64,000 nucleotides of DNA from Aeromonas rivuli (GCF_000820045.1 NZ_CDBJ01000053.1:99393-163392), one strand, 5' to 3'. Shown: positions 8,565 through 17,724, numbered from the stretch's first letter. The notes: generated by a model not told the origin, from the letters alone. Numbers and translations are program-made.

Positions 8565-9197
8565 TTAACGGGCCAGACTGGGGGGCAGGCAGACGCCTAT
8601 GCCACCGAGGCCGCAATAGCCTTCCGGATTTTTATGCAGATATTGCTGATGATAATCCTCGGCGTAGTAGTAGGGAGCAAACGGCACTATCTGAGTGGTG
8701 ATGGTGCGTGTATCACCGCTCGCCACCATGGCCTCCTGATAGGCGGACAGGCTCGCCTCGGCCAGCGCTTTTTGCTGCTCATCGGCATAGAAGATGACGG
8801 ATCTGTACTGGCTGCCCACGTCCCCGCCCTGGCGCATGCCCTGGGCCGGATCATGATGCTCCCAAAACAGTCGCAGCAGATCCTGGTAGCTTATCTGCGT
8901 CGGATCGAACACCAGTTGCACCGTCTCGGCGTGCCCGGTCTGACCGCTGCACACCTCTTTATAGGTCGGATTGGGGGTATGCCCGCCCTGATAGCCAGCC
9001 GTGCTCGAATAGATGCCTGGCTGCTGCCAGAACAGGCGCTCGACTCCCCAGAAGCAACCCATGCCAAACCAGGCCCGGGCCAGGCCCTCGGGCCAGGGAC
9101 CCTGGGTCGGGTGACCGTTGACCGCGTGCACCTGACCAATCACCATGGCTTCATCGCGACCTGGCAGGGCCTGGTCGGCTGACAACATCTGTTCCAT
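8565..9197 (-). CDS. msrA: Peptide-methionine (S)-S-oxide reductase MsrA
   Basis: 210 residues, close to E. coli MsrA. It reduces methionine-S-sulfoxide in proteins and free methionine in the cytoplasm using thioredoxin. The catalytic motif GMGCFWGVE is present with Cys48, and the family blocks [24 protein letters not shown] and EDYHQQYL follow. The Cys in the C-terminal EGYCGLGG probably resolves the disulfide. The start at 9197 has AAGGATG upstream; the frame is open further upstream but that part is not MsrA-like. It is divergent from argA. Confidence 0.96.
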   Translation of the reverse strand: MEQMLSADQALPGRDEAMVIGQVHAVNGHPTQGPWPEGLARAWFGMGCFWGVERLFWQQPGIYSSTAGYQGGHTPNPTYKEVCSGQTGHAETVQLVFDPTQISYQDLLRLFWEHHDPAQGMRQGGDVGSQYRSVIFYADEQQKALAEASLSAYQEAMVASGDTRTITTQIVPFAPYYYAEDYHQQYLHKNPEGYCGLGGIGVCLPPSLAR

Positions 9198-9405
9198 CTG
9201 TTCATCCTTAAATAGCGAGGCAGGCTCGCGCCGCTGGCACGCCGCCTGTCCCTGATATCGGCAAGAGCTGTGAAGATAAGGAGTTTGCCCGTTTGGATCA
9301 ACCGCCCTCGCCTCCCGGGGGCCACTCTCCTTGGCGCCCATCCTGCCCCTGTCATCTCCCTCAGGTAGACCAGCCCTGCCTCCTCATCGGCAATAAATCG
9401 CACAA

Positions 9406-9444
9406 AATCAATATTTAGTCTTGATTTGTGAATTTATTTTCATA
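9406..9444 (+). promoter_or_regulatory. Tandem ARG boxes (ArgR operator) over the argA promoter
   Basis: The box at 9427-9444 (TGTGAATTTATTTTCATA) matches the ARG-box consensus WNTGAATWWWWATTCANW with one mismatch. A weaker box occupies 9406-9423, and the two are exactly 3 bp apart, the spacing ArgR hexamers use. They overlap a likely promoter, TTGATT at 9421-9426 and TATATT at 9443-9448 with a 16-bp spacer. Binding would block RNA polymerase when arginine is high. Confidence 0.85.
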
Positions 9445-9468
9445 TATTGGGCCCATTGCTGTTTTTTT

Positions 9469-10812
9469 ATGGATGTATCTCGAGTGCGTGAACGTGAACC
9501 CAGCCTGGTCCATGCCTTTCGGCAGTCCACCCCCTATGTCAACGTACACAGGGGCGCCACCTTTGTGCTCATGATGGGGGGCGAGTCGGTCGCTCATCCC
9601 AACTTTGCCAATATTGTCAGTGACATCGCCCTGTTGCAGACCCTCGGGATCCGCCTCGTGCTGGTGTTCGGCGCCCGCCCCCAGAACGATGAAGCCCTGG
9701 CCCGCGCCAACATAGACGCCCAGTACCACAAGCGGATCAGAGTTACCGACGATCAGAGCTTCGCCCTCATCAAGCAGGTCAGTGGCGGTATGCAATTCGA
9801 CATCACCGCCAAGCTCTCCATGGGCTTGGCCAATACCCCCATGCAGGGCGCCCGGATCAGCGTGGTGAGTGGCAACTTCGTCACCGCCCAGCCCCTGGGA
9901 GTCGATGACGGGGTCGACTACTACCACAGTGGCCGGGTGCGCCGCATCGACGTCGAGGGGATCGTTCGCCAACTCGATCAGCAGAACCTGGTGCTCATCT
10001 CCCCCATCGGCTGCTCGGTCACCGGCGAGAGCTTCAATCTCACCTCCGAAGAGGTGGCCCGCCGCATCGCGGTGGATCTCAAGGCCGACAAGCTGATCTG
10101 TTTCAGCTCAAGCCAGGGGGTCATGGACCGTCATGGTCAGGCCGTCTCCGAGCTCTTCCCCGAGCAGGCGGAGGAGTACCTGATTGAGCTGGAGCAGGCG
10201 GGTGAGGAGATGTCCGGCACGGCTCGCTACCTGAGAGCGGCCATCGCCTCTTGTCGCGGCGGTGTGCCCCGCTCTCATCTGGTCAGCTACCAGGAAGATG
10301 GCGCCATGCTGCAGGAGCTGTTCAGCCGCGAGGGGCTGGGCACCCAGATAGTGCGCGAGAGCGCCGAGCAGGCCCGCGCCGCCACCATAGAGGACATTGG
10401 CGGCATCCTGGATCTCATACGCCCGCTGGAAGAGGACGGGATCCTGGTGCGCCGCTCCCGGGAGCAGCTGGAGATGGAGATCGACAAGTTCACCATCATA
10501 GAGCGTGACGGCCTCATCATCGGCTGCGCCGCCCTCTACTGCTTCATGGAAGAGGCCATGGCCGAGATGGCCTGCGTCGCCATCCATCCCGAGTATCGCA
10601 ACTCCAACCGGGGGGATCAGCTGGTCGCCAAGGTGGCTGAGCGGGCCAAGCGGCTCGGCATACGCCAGCTGTTCGTGCTGACCACCCGCTCCATCCACTG
10701 GTTCCGGGAGCGCGGTTTCGAGCCCCTGGAGGTCGAGGCCCTGCCGGTGGAGCGTCAGCGGCTCTACAACTGGCAGCGCCGCTCCAAGGTTTTGTCGAAG
10801 ACTATTTTTTAA
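9469..10812 (+). CDS. argA: N-acetylglutamate synthase ArgA
   Basis: 447 residues, near the usual 443. It makes N-acetylglutamate from glutamate and acetyl-CoA, the first step of arginine synthesis. The N-terminal amino-acid-kinase-like domain (about 1-290) carries [14 protein letters not shown] and a feedback-regulation fold, and the C-terminal GNAT domain (about 300-447) carries [22 protein letters not shown] for acetyl-CoA binding. The ATG at 9469 is chosen over an upstream TTG because family members begin shortly before the [19 protein letters not shown] block. Its promoter lies under tandem ARG boxes, so arginine repression is expected. Confidence 0.97.
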   Translation: MDVSRVREREPSLVHAFRQSTPYVNVHRGATFVLMMGGESVAHPNFANIVSDIALLQTLGIRLVLVFGARPQNDEALARANIDAQYHKRIRVTDDQSFALIKQVSGGMQFDITAKLSMGLANTPMQGARISVVSGNFVTAQPLGVDDGVDYYHSGRVRRIDVEGIVRQLDQQNLVLISPIGCSVTGESFNLTSEEVARRIAVDLKADKLICFSSSQGVMDRHGQAVSELFPEQAEEYLIELEQAGEEMSGTARYLRAAIASCRGGVPRSHLVSYQEDGAMLQELFSREGLGTQIVRESAEQARAATIEDIGGILDLIRPLEEDGILVRRSREQLEMEIDKFTIIERDGLIIGCAALYCFMEEAMAEMACVAIHPEYRNSNRGDQLVAKVAERAKRLGIRQLFVLTTRSIHWFRERGFEPLEVEALPVERQRLYNWQRRSKVLSKTIF

Positions 10813-10866
10813 GCTGTTGATTTTGTGCTGTCTTCGATGGGAGATTGAACTTTTTTCGAAACTCGA

Positions 10867-10896
10867 TTGACAGTGCAATCCAACGCGGGTTATTTC
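10867..10896 (+). promoter_or_regulatory. Probable promoter of the lysC leader
   Basis: A consensus -35 TTGACA at 10867-10872 lies 18 bp from a poor -10, TATTTC at 10891-10896. Transcription would start just before the lysine riboswitch at 10918. The -35 and the position are convincing; the -10 is not. Confidence 0.45.
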
Positions 10897-10917
10897 TAAT
10901 TGCACTCCATCCCCAGC

Positions 10918-11083
10918 GGATGGAGCCAGAAGAGGAGCGTTGCCCAGGTAGATCGGAGCAGGACACCAGCGTCCAGTGATGCCGATTGAGGGGGAGCAGC
11001 GCCGAGATGGTGCAGGAGACTGGTCTTCTCATCGTCGGCTACGGGGGCTGAATCCCCCGGGTTGTCATCGGTAGTGTTCATCC
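10918..11083 (+). ncRNA. Lysine riboswitch (L box) upstream of lysC
   Basis: The conserved core closely follows the E. coli lysC leader: CCAGAAGAGG-GCGTTGCCCA-GTA at 10926-10950, then GAGGGGGAGCAGCGCCGAG, then ATCGTCGGCTA-GGGGGCTGAATCCCC and GGGTTGTCA. Stem P1 pairs GGATG (10918-10922) with CATCC (11079-11083). It senses lysine and lowers expression of the lysine-sensitive aspartokinase. In E. coli this class acts on translation initiation and mRNA decay. Confidence 0.97.
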
Positions 11084-11118
11084 AATACCCGCACCAGACT
11101 CTGGTCGGGTACTGGATG
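11079..11118 (+). promoter_or_regulatory. Hairpin competing with riboswitch P1
   Basis: CATCCAATACCCG pairs with CGGGTACTGGATG (one mismatch), with an inner ACCAGA/TCTGGT stem. Its 5' arm reuses the CATCC that closes riboswitch stem P1, so the two structures exclude each other. No U tract follows, so it looks like a switching helix rather than a terminator. Confidence 0.7.
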
Positions 11119-11181
11119 GGTTCTACAGGTGGAGCGCTTCTGGCCGGGATCCTTCGCTATTCCTGCCATTTTCTGCCCTCC

Positions 11182-11227
11182 CCTGTCTATTTCCCCCACG
11201 GATCCGGATTTTTGATATTTAGACAGG
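11182..11227 (+). promoter_or_regulatory. Possible helix occluding the lysC ribosome binding site
   Basis: CCTGTCTA (11182-11189) is perfectly complementary to TAGACAGG (11220-11227), which contains the 5' part of the lysC Shine-Dalgarno ACAGGAG. Formation would hide the ribosome binding site, consistent with translational control by the upstream lysine riboswitch. This is inferred from complementarity only. Confidence 0.5.
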
Positions 11228-11235
11228 AGCATGCA

Positions 11236-12588
11236 ATGAACCCTTTCAATGTCGCCAAGTTTGGCGGAACCAGCGTCGCCAATGCCGCCGCCATGAACAA
11301 CTGTGCCAACATAGTGCTGGCCAACCCGGCAACCCGTCTGGTGGTGCTGAGCGCCAGCTCCGGCGTGACCAACCTGCTGGTCGCCCTGGCCCAGGGCGAG
11401 CTCGATGAAGGGGAGCGCGAGGCGCAGCTCGGCAAATTGGCCGATATCCAGCAGAGCATATTGCAAGACCTCGGCCAGCCGAGCGAAGCCTCTGCCATCA
11501 TCCATGGCCTGCTCGGCGACATTCGCAAGATGGCGCTGCAAGCCACCCAGCACACCGATGCCGAGCTGGCCGATCGCCTCATCGCCTGTGGCGAACTCAT
11601 GTCCACCCGCCTCTTTACCGAGCTATTGTGCCAGCGCGGCGTCAAGGCCCAGTGGCAGGATGCGCGCCAACTGCTGCGCACCGACAGCCGCTTTGGCAAG
11701 GCGAGCGTGGATCTGAATGCCAGCCGCGCCCTGTGCCAGCAAGCGCTGGCCCCCCTGCTCGGCGACACCCTCGTCATCACCCAGGGCTTTATCGGCGCCG
11801 ACGGCGATGGCCGCACCACCACCCTGGGCCGGGGTGGCTCGGACTACAGCGCCGCCCTCTTTGCCGAGGCCCTGGACGCCGTCGCCATCGAGATCTGGAC
11901 CGATGTTCCCGGTATCTACACCACGGATCCACGTCTGGTGACCCGCGCTCGCCCCATTCCCGAAATCAGTTTTTCAGAGGCGGCCGAGATGGCGACCTTC
12001 GGCGCCAAGGTGCTGCACCCCTCCACCCTGCAACCCGCCGTGCGCTGCGATATCCCGGTGTTTGTCGGCTCCAGCAAGGATCCCCAGGCCGGTGGCACCT
12101 GGATCCGCGCCAGCACCCAGAGCAGCCCGCTGTTTCGCGCCGTGGCCCTGCGCCGCCAGCAGGTGCTGGTCACCCTGCACAGCCTCAACATGTTCCACGC
12201 CTACGGCTTTCTGGCCGAGGTGTTCGGCATACTCGCCCGTCACCGCATCTCGGTGGATCTCATCACCACCTCTGAGGTGAGCGTGTCGCTGACCCTGGAT
12301 CACACCGGCAGCCAGAGCAACGGTGAGCCCGTGCTCGGCGACAAGGTACTGGCCGAGCTGGGTCAGCTGTGCAAGGTGAAGGTAGAGACGGGGCTCGCGC
12401 TGGTGGCCCTCATCGGCAACCGGATGAGCGAGGCAACCGGGGTCGGCAGCCGGGTGTTCGACGCCATGCGCGATCACAACATCCGCATGATCTGTTACGG
12501 CGCCAGCGCCCATAACCTCTGCTTCCTGGTCAACGAAGGCGAGGCTAACCAGATAGTGAATCGCCTGCACCAGGAGCTGCTCGACTGA
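11236..12588 (+). CDS. lysC: Lysine-sensitive aspartokinase III
   Basis: 450 residues, the size of E. coli LysC (449). It phosphorylates aspartate, the committed step to lysine, threonine and methionine. The catalytic start motif VAKFGGTSV and the substrate-binding TTLGRGGSDYSAALFAEAL are intact, followed by DVPGIYTTDPR and two C-terminal ACT domains (HSLNMFHAYGFLAEVFGILARH, then the EGLALVALIGN-type block and MICYGASAHNLCFLV) that bind lysine. The ATG at 11236 follows ACAGGAG; an upstream GTG-like extension would run back through the riboswitch and is rejected. Monofunctional, with no homoserine dehydrogenase domain. A terminator follows directly. Confidence 0.98.
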   Translation: MNPFNVAKFGGTSVANAAAMNNCANIVLANPATRLVVLSASSGVTNLLVALAQGELDEGEREAQLGKLADIQQSILQDLGQPSEASAIIHGLLGDIRKMALQATQHTDAELADRLIACGELMSTRLFTELLCQRGVKAQWQDARQLLRTDSRFGKASVDLNASRALCQQALAPLLGDTLVITQGFIGADGDGRTTTLGRGGSDYSAALFAEALDAVAIEIWTDVPGIYTTDPRLVTRARPIPEISFSEAAEMATFGAKVLHPSTLQPAVRCDIPVFVGSSKDPQAGGTWIRASTQSSPLFRAVALRRQQVLVTLHSLNMFHAYGFLAEVFGILARHRISVDLITTSEVSVSLTLDHTGSQSNGEPVLGDKVLAELGQLCKVKVETGLALVALIGNRMSEATGVGSRVFDAMRDHNIRMICYGASAHNLCFLVNEGEANQIVNRLHQELLD

Positions 12589-12605
12589 GCCAGCCGGGCT
12601 TGACG

Positions 12606-12637
12606 ACAACAAGGGCGCCATCAGGCGCCCTTGTTGT
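12606..12637 (+). terminator. lysC rho-independent terminator
   Basis: ACAACAAGGGCGCC and GGCGCCCTTGTTGT form a perfect 14-bp stem around a 4-base loop, with the T-rich TTGTTTGT end. It starts 18 bp after the lysC stop and may also serve the convergent gene that ends at 12678. Confidence 0.9.
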
Positions 12638-12677
12638 TTGTGGCCAGCGCCTCAGATGGGCGGTGTCACGCAGTGAC

Positions 12678-13754
12678 TCACACCCGCTCAGGGGTGAGCT
12701 GCCAGCCCTTGGCCTGCTCGCGCTGGCTCGCCAGCAGGGCGAGCAGCTCACCCTGGCTCTGGTTGATCTGGGTGCCCCCGGCAAGCAGCTCCTCATAGCA
12801 GTGGCCCAGGGCATGCTCCAGCCAGTCGAGACGCTTGAGGGTGAGCGGGGTACAGCTCTGGCCACTGAGGTCGTCTTGCACGTCCAGCCAATGGCTGCGG
12901 TACATGTCCTTGAGCCAGTTGGCCGCCAGCCCCTCCTCGCTTGCCAGGGCGGTGCGCCACTCCTGCTCGAGGCCCACCAGCCGCGCGAGCACGGGCTCGC
13001 AGGCCCCCTCCCGGCCAAGGCGAGCCAGCTCCTGCTCGGCCCAGGCCAGGGTGAGGCCGCGCCAGTAGGCAAATTGCGGCAACGGATTGGCAACCCCGAG
13101 CCAGAGTCCTGACAGGGTGCGGGTCTCGAGCCTCTCCACCACATGAAACGCCGGATCGCACAGGCCATTGGAGTTGAACTCGAAGCGGGGGTCGAAGGGC
13201 CACATGTAGCCAAAATCGAACACGCTGATCTGCTGGCCATCATCGAGCAGGTTGCCCGGGCTCGGATCCCAGTCAAACCATCCCCAGCGCGCCAGCTCCC
13301 CCTGTACCGCCAGCATCTGGGCCAGATTACGCTCATTGAGGCGCTGCACAGGGTCGCCACGCAACCAGGGGGAGAGCAGTATGCCGGCCCGGGCCGATCC
13401 AAAGCTGGTGCAGACCACATGGGGCAAGAGGGTGGGGTGTTGTTCGCGCAGGGCCTCTATCTCCCGTCTGCGCTCCAGCTCGGTGAGAAAGGCGGTCTGG
13501 CCATCGATGTTGGCCACTCGCGACTCGGGAAGGCGCCGCTTGAGGCACCAGTGATGCCCCTCGACCTTGAGGTGGAACACCTGGGCGGTGAGGCCACTGT
13601 GATACACCTCAAGCACGGCGGGGTGCCCCTCGTGCAGGCTTTGCAACTGTGCGAGGGTCAGAGGGCAATCGCGCTCACGGCCGATCTGGATCTCTTCATC
13701 ACGCTGCAACATCTGCAGCAATCTCGCCTGGCGTCCAACAACCTTAGGATTCAT
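12678..13754 (-). CDS. APH/protein-kinase-fold phosphotransferase-like protein
   Basis: 358 residues. The core looks like an aminoglycoside-phosphotransferase or kinase-like fold: an N-lobe strand with HHWCLKRRLPES (candidate ATP-binding Lys), then the catalytic-loop equivalent WFDWDPSPGNLL, in which the usual HGD is replaced by FDWD, and a metal-binding VFDFG (DFG-like) strand. The C-terminal helical region is long. The start at 13754 follows GGGAGG; the open frame extends upstream but looks non-coding. No neighbour suggests a substrate. It could be an antibiotic-unrelated metabolite or protein kinase; I do not call it a resistance gene. Confidence 0.7.
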   Translation of the reverse strand: MNPKVVGRQARLLQMLQRDEEIQIGRERDCPLTLAQLQSLHEGHPAVLEVYHSGLTAQVFHLKVEGHHWCLKRRLPESRVANIDGQTAFLTELERRREIEALREQHPTLLPHVVCTSFGSARAGILLSPWLRGDPVQRLNERNLAQMLAVQGELARWGWFDWDPSPGNLLDDGQQISVFDFGYMWPFDPRFEFNSNGLCDPAFHVVERLETRTLSGLWLGVANPLPQFAYWRGLTLAWAEQELARLGREGACEPVLARLVGLEQEWRTALASEEGLAANWLKDMYRSHWLDVQDDLSGQSCTPLTLKRLDWLEHALGHCYEELLAGGTQINQSQGELLALLASQREQAKGWQLTPERV

Positions 13755-14007
13755 TGCAGCCTCCCCCATCGTTATTGAGAGAGTAAACAGCTCTGTGCTT
13801 GGCCCGCCAGCCCCTTCATCTGATGATGCCGCTTTCATCACAGAAAGAGCCACCGCCAGCGGACCCCGATCACACAAGCGCCATCCAGGCTTCAGCATCA
13901 ATTCATTTATCTGTCATTAAATTGACAAGCTGGAACAAGCCCAGCACCATCGGGTCAAAATTAAAACAAGCCAAGTCTGCCTCGCAACGCTCAAAGGATG
14001 AGCCCTT

Positions 14008-16269
14008 ATGTCTCTCTCTCACCCCGGCCGCCATTCCCTACGGGTTTCTCTGCTGCCAGCCCTGACCCTGGCACTGCTGTTTATCCTGCTGCTGTTTACC
14101 CTGCTGCTGCCAAAGCTGGGCCCGGCCAACCTGCTGAGCCCGGCCACGCCGCTGATACTGGGCCCGGCCGACAACCCGGTCGCCACCCTGGTGCGCCACT
14201 CCCTGCTCTACAAGAGTGACAATCGCGGTCTCTATCTGGTGGTCCACAGCCAGTGGCAACTGAGAAAGCCGTTGCAAGCCAGCGATCGGGTACTGGTCGA
14301 GCTGCTCGGCGAGCAGGGCCAGCGTATCGATCAGCTGCGCCAGCGGGCCGACAAGAGACAAAAGTGTGGCAAGCAAGGCTGTACCCTCGACATCAACAGC
14401 ACGCTCAGGGCGCCGGACGATGCGCTGTCTAACCACTATCAGCTGAGGGTCGGCCTGCTGCTGGCAGACCGGGAGGAGAGCGGCGAGTTTCGCCAGATCT
14501 TGCAGCCCCTGCCGGAGCAGGGCTTCAATCTCAGCTACCTGTTGATAAGCCTTGGGCTGGCCTTGCTGATCTGCGCCGCCATCTTGCGCATCTGCCTGCC
14601 CTTGCTGCGCCAGAACCTCTGGTGGCGCCTGCTCGGCTGCCTGCTGCTCGGCAACCTCACCTTCGTGTTGCTCCATGGCTTCGTGGTGTTCAGGGTCGGT
14701 GAGTTCCTGCTCTGGTCCGGCTTTCGACCCGAGCACTACTACCTGGCATGGGGCAGCATGGTGCTTGGCTGGGGACTGTGCGCCCTTGCCGGTTTCAATC
14801 TCTACATGGGGCTGATATTCACCCTGTTATGCGCCGTGGGTCTGCTCGCCAATTTCATGAAGATTGCCATCTATGGCGTGCCCCTTGGCGGGGACGATCT
14901 CGGCAATCTGCTGGCCCTGGCGCGGATCCTCACCGAACAGCATCCCGTGCTGCCCTGGCTGACAGGCCTGGCGCTGATCGGGCTCTGCTGGTATTTCGCC
15001 CTGTCCCGCTGGGTGCTGCGCGCCCTGGCCGCCACTGTCGCCTTCTTCGCCCTGTGCGTGTTCGCAACCCAGGCGGGCAATCTGCTGCTCGGTGCCAACA
15101 TCCGCTACGTGGACAGGGCGGTCAACTATCACAGGGACATCATCCGCTCGGGCCCCGGCCTCTACCTGTTCAACCTGGTCAACGAGATGCTGCAAAGCGG
15201 CAATATCTTCCGTTATCCGTTGCAGGCCAATGATCTCACCCCGCAGCTGAGCCAGCTGCCAAACCAGACGGCGCCACGCTGGGATCTGGTGATCGTGTTG
15301 CAATACGAATCCCTCTGGCTCGACTGGAAGGCCAACATCTGTGCCCCCGCCCCCACCCTCAACCTGCCCGCCAGCGTGCAGCAGTGGCAAAAAACCATTC
15401 ACTCCCCCACCACGGGAGGCATGACGGTGCTGGCGGAGTTCGAGATGAATACCGGTTTGCCGGTCGGCCTGCTCAAGCAGGGCATAGTGCCTTACTACTA
15501 CTTGCGTGACCGGGTGCCTGGCCTGGCCCAGACCGCCAAGGCGAGCGGTTATCGCACCCTGTTCGCCCACCCCTATACCGAGAAATTCTGGGGGCGGGAG
15601 AAGGCCATTCCTGCCCTTGGCTATGAGGAGCGCTGGTTTATCGATCGTTTCACCAGCCTGGAGCACAAGGGACTCTATGTCTCGGACCATGCCCTCATCG
15701 ATCACCTGCTAAGGCGCAGCGAACAAGACAGCCAACCGCTGTTTGCTTATGCGGTCACCATGCAGGGCCATGGCCCCTTCGATGCGGCCCGCTATCAGGC
15801 CCAGGAACTCGACAAGGCCTGCCCGGACATGGCTCCGGCCCAGCGGCAACTGCTCAATACCTACTACACGGGGGTGGTCGATGCCATGGCGTCCCTCGAA
15901 TACCTGCTCAAGGTGCTCGATGGCAGTGACAAGCGCTATCTGGTGCTCGCCTTTGGCGATCATCAGCCCTTCCTGATGTCGGCCAGCGAGGGCATTCATG
16001 GCAAGCAAGCCCCCCGGGATGCCGGCTACCAGATCCCCATGATGGCCTTCACCCGGGATGATGGCAGCATCGAACTCGAACGCCAGTTTGGCGCCGTGCG
16101 CCAGCTCTATCAGATGGGCCAGGAGACCCGGGCCCTGCTGGCCGGGGATCTCACGCCGCTGGCCGACAAGCCGCTGCTCCATCCGGTATTGGGGGAAGAG
16201 AAGGGGTTCAAGGCCGCGCCCCTGGTACCGCAGATCCGCGAGAGCTTCCGCCCGGACAGCCTGCCCTGA
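14008..16269 (+). CDS. LTA-synthase-family phosphoglycerol/phosphoethanolamine-type transferase
   Basis: 753 residues. A hydrophobic N-terminal half holds a first helix (about 10-35), an extracytoplasmic insert, then a cluster of helices (about 175-365). The C-terminal half is a periplasmic alkaline-phosphatase/sulfatase-superfamily domain: VIVLQYESLW with a metal-binding Glu, the EFEMNTGLP segment whose Thr is the likely nucleophile, MQGHGPF, and the metal-binding FGDHQPF. LTA-synthase-like enzymes move phosphoglycerol or phosphoethanolamine groups onto envelope glycans or lipids. In a Gram-negative the acceptor could be periplasmic glucans or lipopolysaccharide; the sequence does not say which. 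It is monocistronic, with a strong terminator after it. Confidence 0.88.
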   Translation: MSLSHPGRHSLRVSLLPALTLALLFILLLFTLLLPKLGPANLLSPATPLILGPADNPVATLVRHSLLYKSDNRGLYLVVHSQWQLRKPLQASDRVLVELLGEQGQRIDQLRQRADKRQKCGKQGCTLDINSTLRAPDDALSNHYQLRVGLLLADREESGEFRQILQPLPEQGFNLSYLLISLGLALLICAAILRICLPLLRQNLWWRLLGCLLLGNLTFVLLHGFVVFRVGEFLLWSGFRPEHYYLAWGSMVLGWGLCALAGFNLYMGLIFTLLCAVGLLANFMKIAIYGVPLGGDDLGNLLALARILTEQHPVLPWLTGLALIGLCWYFALSRWVLRALAATVAFFALCVFATQAGNLLLGANIRYVDRAVNYHRDIIRSGPGLYLFNLVNEMLQSGNIFRYPLQANDLTPQLSQLPNQTAPRWDLVIVLQYESLWLDWKANICAPAPTLNLPASVQQWQKTIHSPTTGGMTVLAEFEMNTGLPVGLLKQGIVPYYYLRDRVPGLAQTAKASGYRTLFAHPYTEKFWGREKAIPALGYEERWFIDRFTSLEHKGLYVSDHALIDHLLRRSEQDSQPLFAYAVTMQGHGPFDAARYQAQELDKACPDMAPAQRQLLNTYYTGVVDAMASLEYLLKVLDGSDKRYLVLAFGDHQPFLMSASEGIHGKQAPRDAGYQIPMMAFTRDDGSIELERQFGAVRQLYQMGQETRALLAGDLTPLADKPLLHPVLGEEKGFKAAPLVPQIRESFRPDSLP

Positions 16270-16339
16270 CGGCCAGCGCCGTTGCCAAGGGCCCCTCTCG
16301 CCGTGCCCCTTGGTACCGGGCCGGGCGAGATGCATCAGA

Positions 16340-16366
16340 AAAGAGGCCGCCCCAGGCGGCCTCTTT
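16340..16366. terminator. Bidirectional terminator
   Basis: AAAGAGGCCGCC and GGCGGCCTCTTT form a perfect 12-bp stem with a 3-base loop, with A and T tracts on either side. It lies between two convergent genes and can serve both. Confidence 0.9.
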
Positions 16367-16396
16367 CTCACCTGTCCATGGGGTCATCAAGCGCGC

Positions 16397-17407
16397 TCAA
16401 GAGCACCAAGGCTCAAGCAGTCGCAACTGCTGGCGGTCAAGATCCAGCTCGGCCTGGATCCCCAGGGGCAGGGTCAACATGGGGTGGGTATGGGCACAAT
16501 CAAACTCAGCCAATATGGGGAAGCTAGGCTCGCCAATCACCTCCAGCAGGATATCGAGGGGCCGCTTGCCGCTGCCCTGATCGTTGAAGCCCTCGTGTTT
16601 GCCAAGCAGCAGGGCGCCAATCCGGCTGAAGACGCCGCACAGCTTGAGGTGGGCGAAACTGCGCTCCACCGTCTCGGCGGATTTGAGGCTGTCTTCGAGC
16701 AACAAGATGTCCCCCTGCTCGATGGCAGGCATATAGGGGGAGCCCCAGATCCCTGCCAGGGTGTTGAGATTGCCGCCAATCAATCGACCCCGCACCCTGC
16801 CCGTGCCAAGGCTGATGAGTCGATTCTCCTGCCGCAGCTTGGCGCGGCTCTGGCTCTCCCAATCGAGCCGCTCTTCACTCCAGTGGGTTGGGGTCGGCAG
16901 GAGATAGGGCAAGGGACAAGCCTCGCCAGCGCAGATCCCAAGGAAGGCAGCCAACGTCTCATCGACCAGGGGTGGCCACTCCCCGAAGGAGGCGACCAGG
17001 GCGGGACCGTAGAAGGTAACCAGCCCCGTCTTGGCCTGAATGCCCAGCAGCAGCGCCGTCACATCCGAGTAGCCGATGATTATCTTGGGATCCCGGCGCA
17101 GCGCCTCGTAATCGAGATGGGGCAGCAGGGAGTTTGAGTTGCTGCCGCCGATCACCGACATGATTGCGCGCACCTGCGGGTCGCGAATGAGGGCATTGAG
17201 CTCGGCAGCTCTCGCCGCGATGGAGCCGGATCGCCAACTCTCCTGCTGACCCGTCAGGCTGCCCGCCTTGAGCACAAAACCCTGCCCCTCAAGATACTCT
17301 CTGGCCCGGGCGAAACGGGTCGGCGCCCAGGCGGTTGCCGCGCTGGAGGGCGAAAAGAAGCCGATGCACTCCCCGTGCTTGAGTCTGGGAGGAAAAAGGG
17401 GGCCCAT
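16397..17407 (-). CDS. S66 family LD-carboxypeptidase, MccF-like
   Basis: 336 residues. S66 serine peptidases cleave the L,D bond of murein tetrapeptides (LdcA) or, in the MccF branch, hydrolyse microcin C-type aminoacyl-adenylates. The nucleophile elbow is in KIIIGYSDVTALL (Ser after GY), with the upstream IMSVIGGSNSNSLLPHLDY resembling the MccF block GG-NSN-LL more than the LdcA block. The C-terminal part holds the Glu/His region ILAEFDCAHTHPMLTLPLG. I lean to an MccF-like member on this motif; either activity is possible. There is no signal peptide, so it should be cytosolic. Its start overlaps the stop of the YbjQ gene by one base, so they form an operon. Confidence 0.85.
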   Translation of the reverse strand: MGPLFPPRLKHGECIGFFSPSSAATAWAPTRFARAREYLEGQGFVLKAGSLTGQQESWRSGSIAARAAELNALIRDPQVRAIMSVIGGSNSNSLLPHLDYEALRRDPKIIIGYSDVTALLLGIQAKTGLVTFYGPALVASFGEWPPLVDETLAAFLGICAGEACPLPYLLPTPTHWSEERLDWESQSRAKLRQENRLISLGTGRVRGRLIGGNLNTLAGIWGSPYMPAIEQGDILLLEDSLKSAETVERSFAHLKLCGVFSRIGALLLGKHEGFNDQGSGKRPLDILLEVIGEPSFPILAEFDCAHTHPMLTLPLGIQAELDLDRQQLRLLEPWCS

Positions 17408-17724
17408 CAGATCACCACGGCAGTGCCGCTAATGCTCACCATCAACATGCTGCCGTTCTGACCGACCACTTCATAATCGAGATCGATGCCGACCACGGCG
17501 TTCGCGCCCAGCGCCTGGGCGCGCTCTTTGAGCTCATCGAAGGCAATCTCCCGGGCCCGGGCCAGCTCTTTCTCATAGGCGCCGGAACGTCCGCCTATGA
17601 TGTCGCGAATACCGGCAAACAAGTCCTTGAACACATTGGCGCCGAGGATGGCCTCGCCGACCACGATGCCGCGATACTCGCGAATGGCTTTACCTTCCAG
17701 GGTGGGGGTGGTTGAGAGGATCAT
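17407..17724 (-). CDS. ybjQ: YbjQ family (UPF0145) protein
   Basis: 105 residues, the standard length of the heavy-metal-binding-like YbjQ family. Clear family blocks are [29 protein letters not shown] and [16 protein letters not shown]. It is expected to form a pentameric ring in the cytoplasm; function is unknown. The ATG at 17724 has GGAGATCC as a Shine-Dalgarno. The stop abuts the start of the S66 peptidase gene, indicating translational coupling. Confidence 0.93.
   Translation of the reverse strand: MILSTTPTLEGKAIREYRGIVVGEAILGANVFKDLFAGIRDIIGGRSGAYEKELARAREIAFDELKERAQALGANAVVGIDLDYEVVGQNGSMLMVSISGTAVVI

Noticed and set aside
8353-8568. 71-codon frame between DUF3802 and msrA
   Set aside because: It runs through the stem-loop and has no family-like sequence.
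10802-11081. Minus-strand frames in the lysC leader
   Set aside because: They lie across the lysine riboswitch, which explains the sequence.
16058-17137. 359-codon plus-strand frame over the S66 peptidase gene
   Set aside because: Antisense shadow with low-complexity composition; the minus-strand peptidase is well supported.
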